Source of the DNA: Candidatus Poribacteria bacterium
GTDB taxonomy: Bacteria > Poribacteria > WGA-4E > WGA-3G
Length of the DNA stretch: 64,000 nt
Direction of reading: 5' to 3'
NCBI GenBank assembly: GCA_958295815.1
Contig: OY282374.1
Coordinates: 4,802,682-4,866,681 of the forward strand
The position numbers and the translations under genes were made by a program. Under the pieces are notes generated by a model that was not told where the DNA came from, did no database searches, and saw only the letters and a program-made list of their open reading frames with translations. This document shows, in pieces, positions 8,035 through 17,600 of the stretch (the stretch's first letter is position 1; every line of letters starts with the position of its first letter).

Positions 8035-8215
8035 GTCTGAACCAAGATTTACAGGATTATAGGATTTGAAGGATGATTGAATCAGAAGTCGGGAAATGTA
8101 AAGCTAAGACATATTTTACCGCGTAAATCATTCTCACTGCGAAGCAAGAATGCGCGTGTTGCCTCGCAGTGAGAGTCTGTGGGGTAAAATATGGAGATCG
8201 CTCCTACAAGGAACA
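8035..8215. repeat. AGGATT repeat plus hairpin element with a nested insertion
   Basis: TGTCTGAACCAAGATT-type repeat at 8035-8075, then GTCGGGAAATGTAAAGCTAAGA and arms ATATTTTACC (8111-8120) and GGTAAAATAT (8183-8192), followed by GGAGATCGCTCCTACAAG. In other copies the loop is the 7-nt GCGTGTG. Here it is enlarged to about 62 nt by DNA that forms its own stem (TCTCACTGCGA with TCGCAGTGAGA). Confidence 0.8.
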
Positions 8216-8415
8216 GAGAGGCAAAAATTGTATTGAATCCTGCAAAAATTGCAGTATATCCTGCAATTTTTGCGTTTTTGTTTAATTTTGATTTAATTAC
8301 GCAATTATGTTATACTTTAACATATTAAGTCATGAATACTTTAAATTTTATATTTAAATACAAATGACCTAAAACGAGATAATGCATATATAAATGGAAC
8401 TCACAATCGTAATAT

Positions 8416-8700
8416 ATTACGGCACACGGAGTGTGCCTACTACCTTTAACATTACGGCACACGGAGTGGGTCTGCTACCTTTAACACTATATATTACGGC
8501 ACACGGAGTGGGTCTGCTACCTTTAACATTACGGCACACGGAGTGGGTCTGCTACCTTTAACACTATATATTACGGCACACGGAGTGGGTCTGCTACCTT
8601 TAACACTATATATTACGGCACACGGAGTGGGTCTGCTACCTTTAACACTATACATTACGGCACACGGAGTGTGCTTACTACCTTTAACGCTATATATTAA
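8416..8700. repeat. 42/35-bp tandem repeat, seven units
   Basis: Seven units start ATTACGGCACACGGAGT at 8416, 8451, 8493, 8528, 8570, 8612 and 8654, giving steps of 35, 42, 35, 42, 42 and 42. The short units lack a CTATATA-like heptamer. In the first and last units GGCACAC-GGA-GTGTGCC (or a near form) is palindromic; the middle units have GTGGGTCTGC instead. A GAGGTTGGAAACCTC hairpin repeat lies just beyond (about 8729-8750). From 8760 to 8936 nothing is recognised. Confidence 0.9.
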
Positions 8701-8936
8701 GGTAAGTTCGATAAAATGCATCGCAGAGATCAACGAGGTTGGAAACCTCGCCAGCGGAGATGGTGGGTATAATTACGGTAGATTTTAGGATTACTTATAC
8801 ACTATAGGAGGGCGGAGTGAAGGACAAGTCCCGGGGACCTCGTCCAACATAGGGTGTTGCTGGTTAACTGAACTCACGTTGGAAAGTAGCAAATCCATAA
8901 AGATACCAATGCAATTTCTATTGAGAGGGTATAACC

Positions 8937-9566
8937 ATGAATAATAGCTACAAACATGCTGGAAAACCGCTTACCGAGAAAATAGCGAGAGAACTCATTA
9001 TAGAACTCTTCTCAGGAGAAACGGGTGTGCAGAAAAAGGAGATAAAGCAGGTCGTGGATGAAACTCACACCAAACGTGGGGGAAATTTATCAACGAATGA
9101 AATGCATCCTGTCTCAAGTGCCCTAAACATACTGAAGAAACAAGGACTCGCAAACAATCCTACTCGAGGGAAGTGGTCTATATTTTCTAATCCTGACGTC
9201 CATCCAAACGACCCTTTTGATTCAGAGGCTGTTCGGACGCTTGGTACCGGTAAAAATTCTGTCTACCTTTGCTATTATCCAGCATATCGGTGTTTGGCAG
9301 AATACGAAGGCAAGGACTTTTGGGCATGTAAGATTGGCAGAGTTGACTCACAAGTTCACACCACAATGCCAGAAACTCCAGAGATCGCACTTATCTTTAA
9401 AACAGATGATCCCGAAAATCTGGAGCAGATCCTACACAATGTGCTGAAGTTGCGCGGGAAACACATAGCGGACGCACCCGGAAATGCGTGGTTCATGACA
9501 TCTCCAAGCGAAGCCGAAGTAATTTACAAAAACATTATGGGAAGTACGTCAACCACCCCGCGCTAA
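8937..9566 (+). CDS. Winged-helix plus GIY-YIG-like (T5orf172/MUG113) protein
   Basis: A 209-residue protein. Residues about 10-85 look like a winged helix (conserved helices, then a GLANNPTRGKWSIF wing). Residues about 105-205 resemble the T5orf172/MUG113 branch of the GIY-YIG nuclease superfamily: SVYLCYYP in the GIY position, KIGR (132-135) in the YIG position, and GNAWF near residue 183 where active members have NEWF. The usual glutamate is alanine, so nuclease activity is doubtful. The ATG has GAGAGGG upstream. It sits alone between repeat arrays; a second GIY-YIG-like protein lies at 19557-20357. No function is assigned. Confidence 0.7.
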   Translation: MNNSYKHAGKPLTEKIARELIIELFSGETGVQKKEIKQVVDETHTKRGGNLSTNEMHPVSSALNILKKQGLANNPTRGKWSIFSNPDVHPNDPFDSEAVRTLGTGKNSVYLCYYPAYRCLAEYEGKDFWACKIGRVDSQVHTTMPETPEIALIFKTDDPENLEQILHNVLKLRGKHIADAPGNAWFMTSPSEAEVIYKNIMGSTSTTPR

Positions 9567-9619
9567 AGCACCGAGCTTCTCCGAAACCGCAGTCCCTATT
9601 ATATATTAAAGTAACAATA

Positions 9620-10035
9620 CCTTTAAAACCTGTGGATGGGTTTCAATGCAGATTTTCCTTCAAATCCTGTCTATCCTTGAATCCTGTAAATCCTGGTTCT
9701 ACATAGATGCCGCCCCTACGGGGCTTTGTTTACTTCGACTACTTCTTCTACATAGATGCCGCCCGCTACGGGGCTGAAGAAGGAGAGCCGACTCATTTGG
9801 GAGGGTTTCAAATTGTGGGAGGGGTTTTCAACCCCGAATTCTTTCTTCATCCTGTCTCTATCCTTGAATCCTGTAAATCCTTGACTCCGCGCGTGCTAAA
9901 ACCATAAACATGCCGCCCCGCTGGGGCTGGTGTTTTTGATTCATTGGGTTGCTATAGACATGCCGCCCCGCTGGGGCTGGTGTTTTTGATTCACTGGGTT
10001 GCTATAGACATGCCGCCCCGCTGGGGCTGCTATAT
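9620..10035. repeat. Repeat cluster: inverted AGGATT units, GCCCC palindromes, 50-bp tandem
   Basis: No gene is supported between 9567 and 10715. AGGATT-family repeats occur in reverse orientation (9643-9695, 9852-9888). ATGCCGCCCCTACGGGGC units follow at about 9707 and 9757. A 50-bp tandem unit starting CATGCCGCCCCGCTGGGGC begins at 9909, 9959 and 10009 (the last is partial). Confidence 0.8.
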
Positions 10036-10174
10036 TTTTTGAGATATGTTGTTAACTCAATCTACCAGCTAAAGTCGAACTCACGTTAACTTATAACCCA
10101 GTACCCAGAAAAACCTACCAAATGTAGCCAATAGAAAATGTCAATTATTCTATCGCGCATTTTTTTGTGAAATG

Positions 10175-10310
10175 GCGAAAAAAAGCAAAAAAAGTTGAAT
10201 TTCAGAAAAAACATAAAAAAAGTGCAATATTTTACTAAAATATACCGAATTACTTGTTTTTTTTGCTAATTACTTGATTTTTTTTGTAATTTTTCTTGCT
10301 TTTTATCGTA
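10175..10310. other. Phased A/T tracts (likely curved DNA)
   Basis: Runs of six to eight A (centred near 10181, 10190, 10208 and 10218) and of T (near 10260, 10281, 10292 and 10302) are spaced by roughly one or two helical turns, a pattern known to bend DNA. It lies just upstream of a possible promoter. Confidence 0.5.
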
Positions 10311-10324
10311 TTATTGTGTATAAT
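10296..10324 (+). promoter_or_regulatory. Possible promoter with a long leader to the lamin-tail gene
   Basis: TTGCTT (10296-10301), 17-bp spacer ending TGTG, TATAAT (10319-10324). It would leave a leader of about 385 nt before the ATG at 10716. The leader holds a hairpin TGCTG-a-GGC-agat-GCC-c-CAGCA near 10570-10595 and a 60-codon frame (10342-10524) with no coding support. Confidence 0.4.
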
Positions 10325-10715
10325 TAATAGCATGTGAGGTTGTGAAGTTCAATTTTCAGAATCAACCAGAAGAAATTTTAGCCGTGTGCAGTAATTCAAA
10401 AAGCACAATTTTGACAAGTTTATCAAATTTCAGAACACTGCGGAAATTGCATAACACATCAATGTTAGAGATTCGGCAGTGTCGCACCGGTAAAAAATCC
10501 TGTCTGGATGGACTTTGGAAATGAATGCGTCTCGACTTACAAAGGAGAGACGAAACAACAACTTCAACATACTGCTGAGGCAGATGCCCCAGCATAAGGT
10601 TAAGTTCAAAAAAACTAGAGAATTCGTATACTAATCCCTGGATACGTATTCTTATTTTTGATGTGAATAGTGAATTGAAAGAGTTAATTCAATTTTTTTA
10701 GGAGGAAAATAACGA

Positions 10716-13700
10716 ATGTTGTCAAATAAATTGACATTTTCCTTAGTTTTAGTTGTGCTGTTTGCGATGGTGTTCGGATCGACGGCTGTTATGGCACAAG
10801 CTGTGAACCCTACTGTCACAATAGAGGCAGTTGACCTCTCTAAGGCAAGAACACCTGCTCCTGATACTGACGACCCAGGAGCATCAATAACATTCAAGAT
10901 CACCTTTAGTGATTTAATTACTATTTCTAGTGTTACGCCAGATGATGTGCGGTATCAATGGCTGGATGTTATGAAGGCTCCTATTAATACGGGGTCATTA
11001 GTTGTGTCAAGCGTTGTGGCAGATCAGACGGATAGAGATACAACAACCGACAATGCAAAGGTGTTTATAGCATCTGTTACCAGAGGCACTACAGCAGAGG
11101 ATAAGATTGTTGACTTAAATCAGCCAACAGATCCTATTACTCCTTACGGTATAGCGATCACTATTGCTACTAGTGACGGAGAACCAACTGCTGTGACAGT
11201 CGCTAGTGGTCGCAATTCTGGAGCGAGGACTGTTGAGGCAGCGATGGATTTCGATCTTCCACCCGTTTTAGGTGCTACCACAGTGAAGGTGGAGTCAGGT
11301 GACAATATAGTGAAAGCGTCGCTTACTTTTAAACTGACCTTCACTATGCTTGATGCGGACGAAATGGCGATGCCCATGGCCCCTAGCCTCGCGCCGACGA
11401 TCGATGATTTAATGGTTGACCCAATGGGTGCGGTGATAGACCATATTTACCAATCTGCAACCATGGACCACGTGTACATGGTTGATATCATCGGTGTCCC
11501 CTTTGGTACAGAATCCGTAACGCTAAGCGTCCTATCAACCTATGCAGCAGAGGAGATGAACGACGATGGGACTTATAAAACAGCGTCCTATACGGTGAAA
11601 TCCCAAGAAGATGAAGATGATACAGACTTCGGGAAATTCATTGTTCATCAGGCTTCTGACGATAATGGAATAGTTAAACCTGAGGACCTTGCACTGGTGA
11701 CGGATGATGATTTGGCTGACCTGAATGATGTCCTCCGCTTGGGTGGAACGGTAGAGGTTGCCATGAATGTCGGTGCGGCGGATTCAGATTCCCACAGCGT
11801 CCTCAAAGGTGGGGAAGCCGATGCTGCCTACAGAGTCATCATCACGGAAGTGATGTGGGGACTTGATAATACGGAGGCAACGGCACAGTGGATTGAGCTT
11901 TATATAAACGGTGGCGATCTACTGGAAGATGACGAGGTCATGTTGATCTCTCACAGAAGCGAGAGGCTCGATAGGATCGGTGAAGTCATTCCAGAAGGTG
12001 AGGACGGTGCGGGTTACGTAGTCACTGATCGTATCAGCACAATCGACCGTTTTGGAAATGTTTGGGCGCTCAAGGGTCAAAGTGGTTATCCGGCAGAGGG
12101 TACAGGTGCAGATCGCATCCCGGCACAAGACCTCATTTCCATGTATCGGAAGATTGCCCTTACCGATGCCGGTGCGTATAAAACCAAGGATAAAGATGCC
12201 AAAATCAATGATGTGGAAACCGGTCTTGACGGTCTTGGTGATGGTTCCGATGCAGGTGCTTGGGAAGTTACCGCGACACGGACGAATATGACAGGACATT
12301 ACGTTGGGACTCCTGGTAGTGCCCATATCACTTTTGGCGGTACTGCGGGTGTCGTGAAAGGTTTCGGTGCAAGTCCGGCGAGTTTCTCCGCCACAGGCGT
12401 TATCATCAACGAGGTGCGTAACGATCCCTCTGATGCCAATCTCGACTGGGTTGAGCTGTATCATCTTAACGATGCGGCAGGGGCAACACCCCAAACCCTT
12501 GAGAATTGGACGCTGAGTATTGTTACCGCCAACGATAAGGATACCAACCTTTTCAGTTTGCCAAAGTTCAAACTACAGCCAGGAGAGTATCTGGTCGTCT
12601 ATAACCGGGACCCCGGAGAGACGGTCTTAGCAGGTGGTGTGAGTGTTGAAGACGTCCTTGAAGGCAAACAGGTTAATAAAGGTGCGTCTCATCTGTATAT
12701 CGTAAGAGAGGGTTTGGATCTTCCCGCTACTGGAAAGTTCCTGCTTTTACTCAGAAATGGGAACGATAAGGTAGCCACGCACGAGAAACTTGTAGATTTC
12801 GCCGGTAACGGTTTCTTTGAACGGGTTGAGGCAAACAAGTTTAATACAGATGTTTGGCCCTTCATCGGTTGGAAGACACCTGGTGACGTTGACAATGCCG
12901 ACTTCGGCGGCGACAACACGTTTGCATCTGCAAACCAATCCTTCGGACGCAATGTGACCCTGACCGATGAAGGGATGTACCGACCGAACTCTGGTGCCAA
13001 TAGAGTTCATAAAGATCACTGGCAATCCTTTGAATTTATGGGAACAGGTTATGATCGCGAGGTTGATCCTCGTACCTCACCCGGTACCCCTGGTTATGAA
13101 AATAGGAATGTGAACGTGATCTCTGACGACCGCGAGGGTGCCACAGGCAAGACTGCTTATAATTTCGGCGGCACTGTGACCATCAGCGAAATTATGTATG
13201 ATGCCGGTCCACGTTGGAACCTTGTCCAATGGATCGAACTCTACAATTCCTCGACGACGGAAACGGTGAACCTCGAAGGTTGGACGATGGAGATTCGTAA
13301 CGAATCGACGGACGTTGAATCTTATGTGGATTCAAGTTTCAAATTCGAGGCCGGTACAGAGATTCTTCCGAACCAAACGTTGCTGGTTGTCTCCGGTACA
13401 GGTGCCAATGATGTTCCGCAAGAACGCGTCTATGACCTTTTTGAACATCATCGTCGGGCATTAGGGTTGACAGCACGCGATAGTAGACTCCTGAGCCGTG
13501 AAGGCTTCTATATCAGACTCACCAGTAAAATTATGCAGGATGGTAGAGAGAAGGATATAGATGACTTAAGTGCAGCGGATATAGACTTGATTTTGATGGA
13601 TGAAGTGGGCAACGTTGAAGTCGACGGTGCCGCACGTGTCCATCAGTGGGATCTGCCACCACGCGATCCTGCCGCACGTCAGTCCCTTGTCCGTGTATAT

Positions 13701-14234
13701 GGTACAGGCGCAAATGCTCGTAAAATCGACGGCACACCTGATGCAGCAGCTGATGGTCAGATGATGGAATCCTGGCAGCAGTCGGATATCACAGGTGCAG
13801 CTTTGACTTTCTACGGACATCGCGATGACATCGGCACACCCGGCTACCGTCTCGGTGGACCGCTGCCGGTACAACTCTCGAGTTTCCGTCCGGTTCGCGA
13901 CAAAGCGACGGGTAACGTTGCTATCAGATGGATCACCCAATCTGAGCTGAACAACGCAGGCTTCAATATCTTGCGTAGTGAAGCGAGAATTGGTCCCTAT
14001 GAAGTCGTCAACGTCAAAGGTATGATTGCCGGGCATGGAACCACAAGTGAAAAGCATGTGTATACGTACACAGATACAACTGCGAAACCCAACGTTGTTT
14101 ACTACTACCAGATTGAGGATGTATCGTTAGATGGCAAGCGTACCCGCTTGGCAACGACGCATCTGCGTGGCGATGTCTCCGCTGGTGGTAAACTCACAAC
14201 ACGTTGGAGTGAGCTAAAATCGTCTGGCAGATAG
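10716..14234 (+). CDS. Giant secreted protein with lamin-tail domains and a WSELK tail
   Basis: An 1172-residue exported protein. A signal peptide (residues 1-28, ending AVMAQA) follows ATG at 10716, with AGGAGG 11 nt upstream. At least three lamin-tail (LTD) domains are seen by the pattern (I/V)I(S/N/T)E(V/I)M...WIELYN...L.GW: about residues 370-480, 565-690 and 825-930. A fibronectin-like module with LSSFRPVRD...IRWITQSELNNAGF lies near 1050-1150. The protein ends GGKLTTRWSELKSSGR, the tail shared with four other secreted proteins in this window. Lamin-tail domains in bacteria are linked to cell-surface or polymer binding. A role in extracellular adhesion is inferred only. A strong terminator follows at 14370. 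Confidence 0.85.
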   Translation: MLSNKLTFSLVLVVLFAMVFGSTAVMAQAVNPTVTIEAVDLSKARTPAPDTDDPGASITFKITFSDLITISSVTPDDVRYQWLDVMKAPINTGSLVVSSVVADQTDRDTTTDNAKVFIASVTRGTTAEDKIVDLNQPTDPITPYGIAITIATSDGEPTAVTVASGRNSGARTVEAAMDFDLPPVLGATTVKVESGDNIVKASLTFKLTFTMLDADEMAMPMAPSLAPTIDDLMVDPMGAVIDHIYQSATMDHVYMVDIIGVPFGTESVTLSVLSTYAAEEMNDDGTYKTASYTVKSQEDEDDTDFGKFIVHQASDDNGIVKPEDLALVTDDDLADLNDVLRLGGTVEVAMNVGAADSDSHSVLKGGEADAAYRVIITEVMWGLDNTEATAQWIELYINGGDLLEDDEVMLISHRSERLDRIGEVIPEGEDGAGYVVTDRISTIDRFGNVWALKGQSGYPAEGTGADRIPAQDLISMYRKIALTDAGAYKTKDKDAKINDVETGLDGLGDGSDAGAWEVTATRTNMTGHYVGTPGSAHITFGGTAGVVKGFGASPASFSATGVIINEVRNDPSDANLDWVELYHLNDAAGATPQTLENWTLSIVTANDKDTNLFSLPKFKLQPGEYLVVYNRDPGETVLAGGVSVEDVLEGKQVNKGASHLYIVREGLDLPATGKFLLLLRNGNDKVATHEKLVDFAGNGFFERVEANKFNTDVWPFIGWKTPGDVDNADFGGDNTFASANQSFGRNVTLTDEGMYRPNSGANRVHKDHWQSFEFMGTGYDREVDPRTSPGTPGYENRNVNVISDDREGATGKTAYNFGGTVTISEIMYDAGPRWNLVQWIELYNSSTTETVNLEGWTMEIRNESTDVESYVDSSFKFEAGTEILPNQTLLVVSGTGANDVPQERVYDLFEHHRRALGLTARDSRLLSREGFYIRLTSKIMQDGREKDIDDLSAADIDLILMDEVGNVEVDGAARVHQWDLPPRDPAARQSLVRVYGTGANARKIDGTPDAAADGQMMESWQQSDITGAALTFYGHRDDIGTPGYRLGGPLPVQLSSFRPVRDKATGNVAIRWITQSELNNAGFNILRSEARIGPYEVVNVKGMIAGHGTTSEKHVYTYTDTTAKPNVVYYYQIEDVSLDGKRTRLATTHLRGDVSAGGKLTTRWSELKSSGR

Positions 14235-14369
14235 TCAGATTTTGGAAAAGTTGCAAACTAATGGCAACTTATATTGGCGGGAACATCGTTCTCGCCACTC
14301 CGAAATCTTCAGTCGGACACCAAGGTTGTTCAGGGATGAAAAAAATTGAACTAACCTAAACCAAAAATA

Positions 14370-14407
14370 GGGACTCCCGGCTTCGGTTGTGAGTCCCTGT
14401 TTTTTTC
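14370..14407 (+). terminator. Rho-independent terminator
   Basis: GGGACTC (14370-14376) and GAGTCCC (14391-14397) flank a short loop and are followed by a T run to 14406. Two further hairpins lie between it and the stop codon at 14234 (AAGTTGC/GCAACTT near 14250 and TGGCG..GAAC/GTTC..CGCCA at 14275-14297). From 14408 to 14601 no gene or clear promoter is seen. Confidence 0.85.
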
Positions 14408-14601
14408 ACGCAATAACAGAATTTGGCTACGTCATCAAAATATTTAACCCGTAAATAATCTTTGTGACAAGAGAATATACAGCAAGGCACACGTGTGGGT
14501 TTCCCCACGAAGCCCGCGCTGAACAACTATGGTTTGTAGGGCAAGGTCCCTGTGACTAAGTCCTGCATACTTCATAAAACGAAAATGAGGTATATTTTTT
14601 C

Positions 14602-17600
14602 ATGAAGAACTTAATGACACAAAAACTCCTCTTTGGTATGCTGATGGCGCTCGTGCTGGCGTTTGGCGTGGTGGGGGTTGTTGATGCGATTGAGAAGGAT
14701 AGCATCGCTATAGGTGCTACGCAGGATCTTGCTACTATAGCGGTTAATAGTGGCAGCTTTAATGTAACTTTGTCCCTAACTCTTGATGATCCTGTAGATA
14801 GAAACAATAGTAGTAATCAGCGAGTTACTCAAGATGGTAGAACTCGGATTGATAGTACTGGACGTAAGGTTTTTGATGCCACGAACGGTACGGCATATCG
14901 ACTAAGTTCGGCGGCGAATGCTCGGTTAACTACCGGTACCCGTGTTATTCTTACAAATGGTGCACAGCCCATCACGTCGGATTTAGGCGAGCAGGCTCGA
15001 ACTGCAAGTGGCACTTTGTACGTCGATGACTCTAATAATGTTTTTGACAGGAATGGAATGGAAGTTTACATACGGACTGGTTTAGGTACGGCGGATAGTA
15101 ACTATGCATACGCGCGCGCAATAGCAGCCCCAGACGATCCAGTGGACACATCACTGCAACAGTACTACAACGAACAAGTTATCAAGATTGATATACCCTC
15201 AGGTATCATTTTGACATCTCATCCCGTCTCCGATTCTAATGGGATACTGAAACACTCTGATGTGACGCTAACACAATCAGTGACAGAAACAGATGGTACC
15301 AAGTTTCCGTTGGCCGGCTCCGATACTATCACCGTTAATGTCGCAGGTTACGCCACCTCTGTCGGTGAGAAAACATTTACAATTAGTGATGTAACGCCTT
15401 CAGCTGACAGGCCCAGTGGTGAGACAGCTGCCACGTCGTTAACTTTTACAATTTACGTAACGGAAAGTGATCCCAATAGGATCCCTGACACAACATCTAT
15501 CACGCTCCGTGGCCTGCGTAATGGTTACAGCGCGGGGAACTTTGGTAACAATCCCGTGCTGATTTATAGTGGGAGCAGTAACTACCCAGTTACATATACT
15601 GTTAACGGTGGTGGTAGTCTTCATATACAAAAGACCTTCGACCGTAAGACTACCCTTTCTACGGCCCCACTGACAACATCCAGTGCTGCCACGGTGTATC
15701 TGACATTCCCTACTAGTGCTGCTACGCAGACAGTGACTGCTGCAGTTACGGGCGGGAGAACATCTACGGGGGTTTATATTTACGGATTCCCGACATTGGA
15801 AGTAGGATATCCGAGTGGTGGGGCTAACGACAATATTGATGGGACAATGGACAATGATGGTGCATCAAATGAGGGGACTGAAGGCAATGGAGGAGCAGTT
15901 GGATCAACACTTACGGATGCTATTACGGCTAAGGTAGCGGATGGGGTTACTCCTACTGCTGGGAACGTTCAAGGAGTGATCGTTAAGTTTGAGGCAAAAG
16001 GCGGCACATACGACGGCGGCAACTTGATATTTAGTGCAGGTACTTTAGTCAATCGTAATGGTATTGAGGAGCCAGGGCTATCCAACTCTGGTAAGATACT
16101 GTATGTGCTAACTGATTCTAACGGTGAAGCTAAGGTTAACTTTAGGTTTGGAGAGGCACCGGAACAGAAAGTTGTTGTGACTGCAGCCGGTTTTTCGAGA
16201 GAGGTGAGTTTGTTCGCTAAAGCTGTTGGTACCGGAAAACGACTATCTGCAGAACGTATTACCTCCAGTGGGGGAAAGTCTAATCTGCGGGCGATCGTTC
16301 GGGACGCTGATGGTGTAGTAGAGGATGAACAGGTCAGGTTCAGGATCACGACAGGTGCAGGAGTATTAGATGATACACCTGCTACTGTTATTGATAACCC
16401 TGTAGTGGATGAAACTTTTGCTTTAGTAACAGGTGCAACAGAGGATGCTGATGGAATGGCTGGGGCAACAGTATACGATGCGACCGATGAAAATGGCGTA
16501 GCACATGTTATTTTCACGCCGGATGCTACCTATTCAGGGTCCGTGCGAATTACTGCGAGTATCGCTGATGCGGATGGTAATGTAGTTGATTCAGTAGACT
16601 TCAACGTCAGAGGCGGCACCAATAATAATAACCAACGAAACGTAGACCCATATCTCTCGATTTCTGTAAGCCCAACGAATGCTGCTGCGGGTGCGAGTGG
16701 GAGGGTTACAGTCAACGCTTTCGATAGTAACGAGGCAAGTGAACCGAATGTGCCAGTCACGCTGCGTGCTACTGGAATCACTTTCTCTCCCAATCCAGTT
16801 TCAAGCGGAAGTTCGGCCACCTTCACCTTCCCAAGCAGCGGGACTCGGACTATTACTGCTACGGCATCTAACTACACAACTGACACGGCAACTATCACCG
16901 TCACACAACCCAGGCAAACTACTCCAACCCTCAGCCTCTCATCGTCAACGATCTCAGGTGCTGCGGGTAGCACGCAATCAATCACCGCGACGGTCTTACA
17001 AAGTAATGGGAGTCCGGCACCCGGTATTGCTGTAACATTGCGATTAGGGAATTTGTCGCCAGTCATCCTATCGACGAACACCAGTGGTCAGGTGTCGCAC
17101 ACTTTTATTCTCCCGAGCACCGCGACGACTCTGAGTGTGAGTGCGAATGTGCTTGGCACATCTTTGTCAGAGTCAGTTAGCATTTCGGTCACAGGGACAA
17201 CGACAACCACGACTGGCACAACAACCACAACAACTACGACAACCCCGGAACCTGAACCTGTCTCATTACCCTCGCAGCTTTCCATTCCCGGGAGCAGTAG
17301 CCTGGACGGAGAGATCAACAGACGGCTTGCCAATCCGCTGCGCGTTCGCGTCTTAGATGATAACAACGCCGGAGTATCGGCGGAGACCGTCTTCTTCAGT
17401 ATCGCGGAAGGTAGCGGACGACTCTCACCTGCCCGCACCCGAACCGACGCTGACGGCTATGCGGAGGTAGGCTTCACGCCGCAGTCGTCAGGGACGATCG
17501 AAATTGAAGTAACTTCAGGCACCCTGGATCCTGTAAGCTTCACAATCACTACTGGTGAACCGCCAGATGCGATTACTGTCGTCTCCGGGAACAACCAGAG

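Noticed and set aside
8494-8788. Repetitive peptides read from both strands of the 42-bp array
   Set aside because: The frames follow the repeat period only, lack ribosome binding sites and are interrupted by 35-bp units.
9707-9907. Open frame across palindromic repeats
   Set aside because: It translates known repeat families in one chance frame.
10342-10524. 60-codon frame in the leader of the lamin-tail gene
   Set aside because: No ribosome binding site at usable distance, no recognisable protein pattern.
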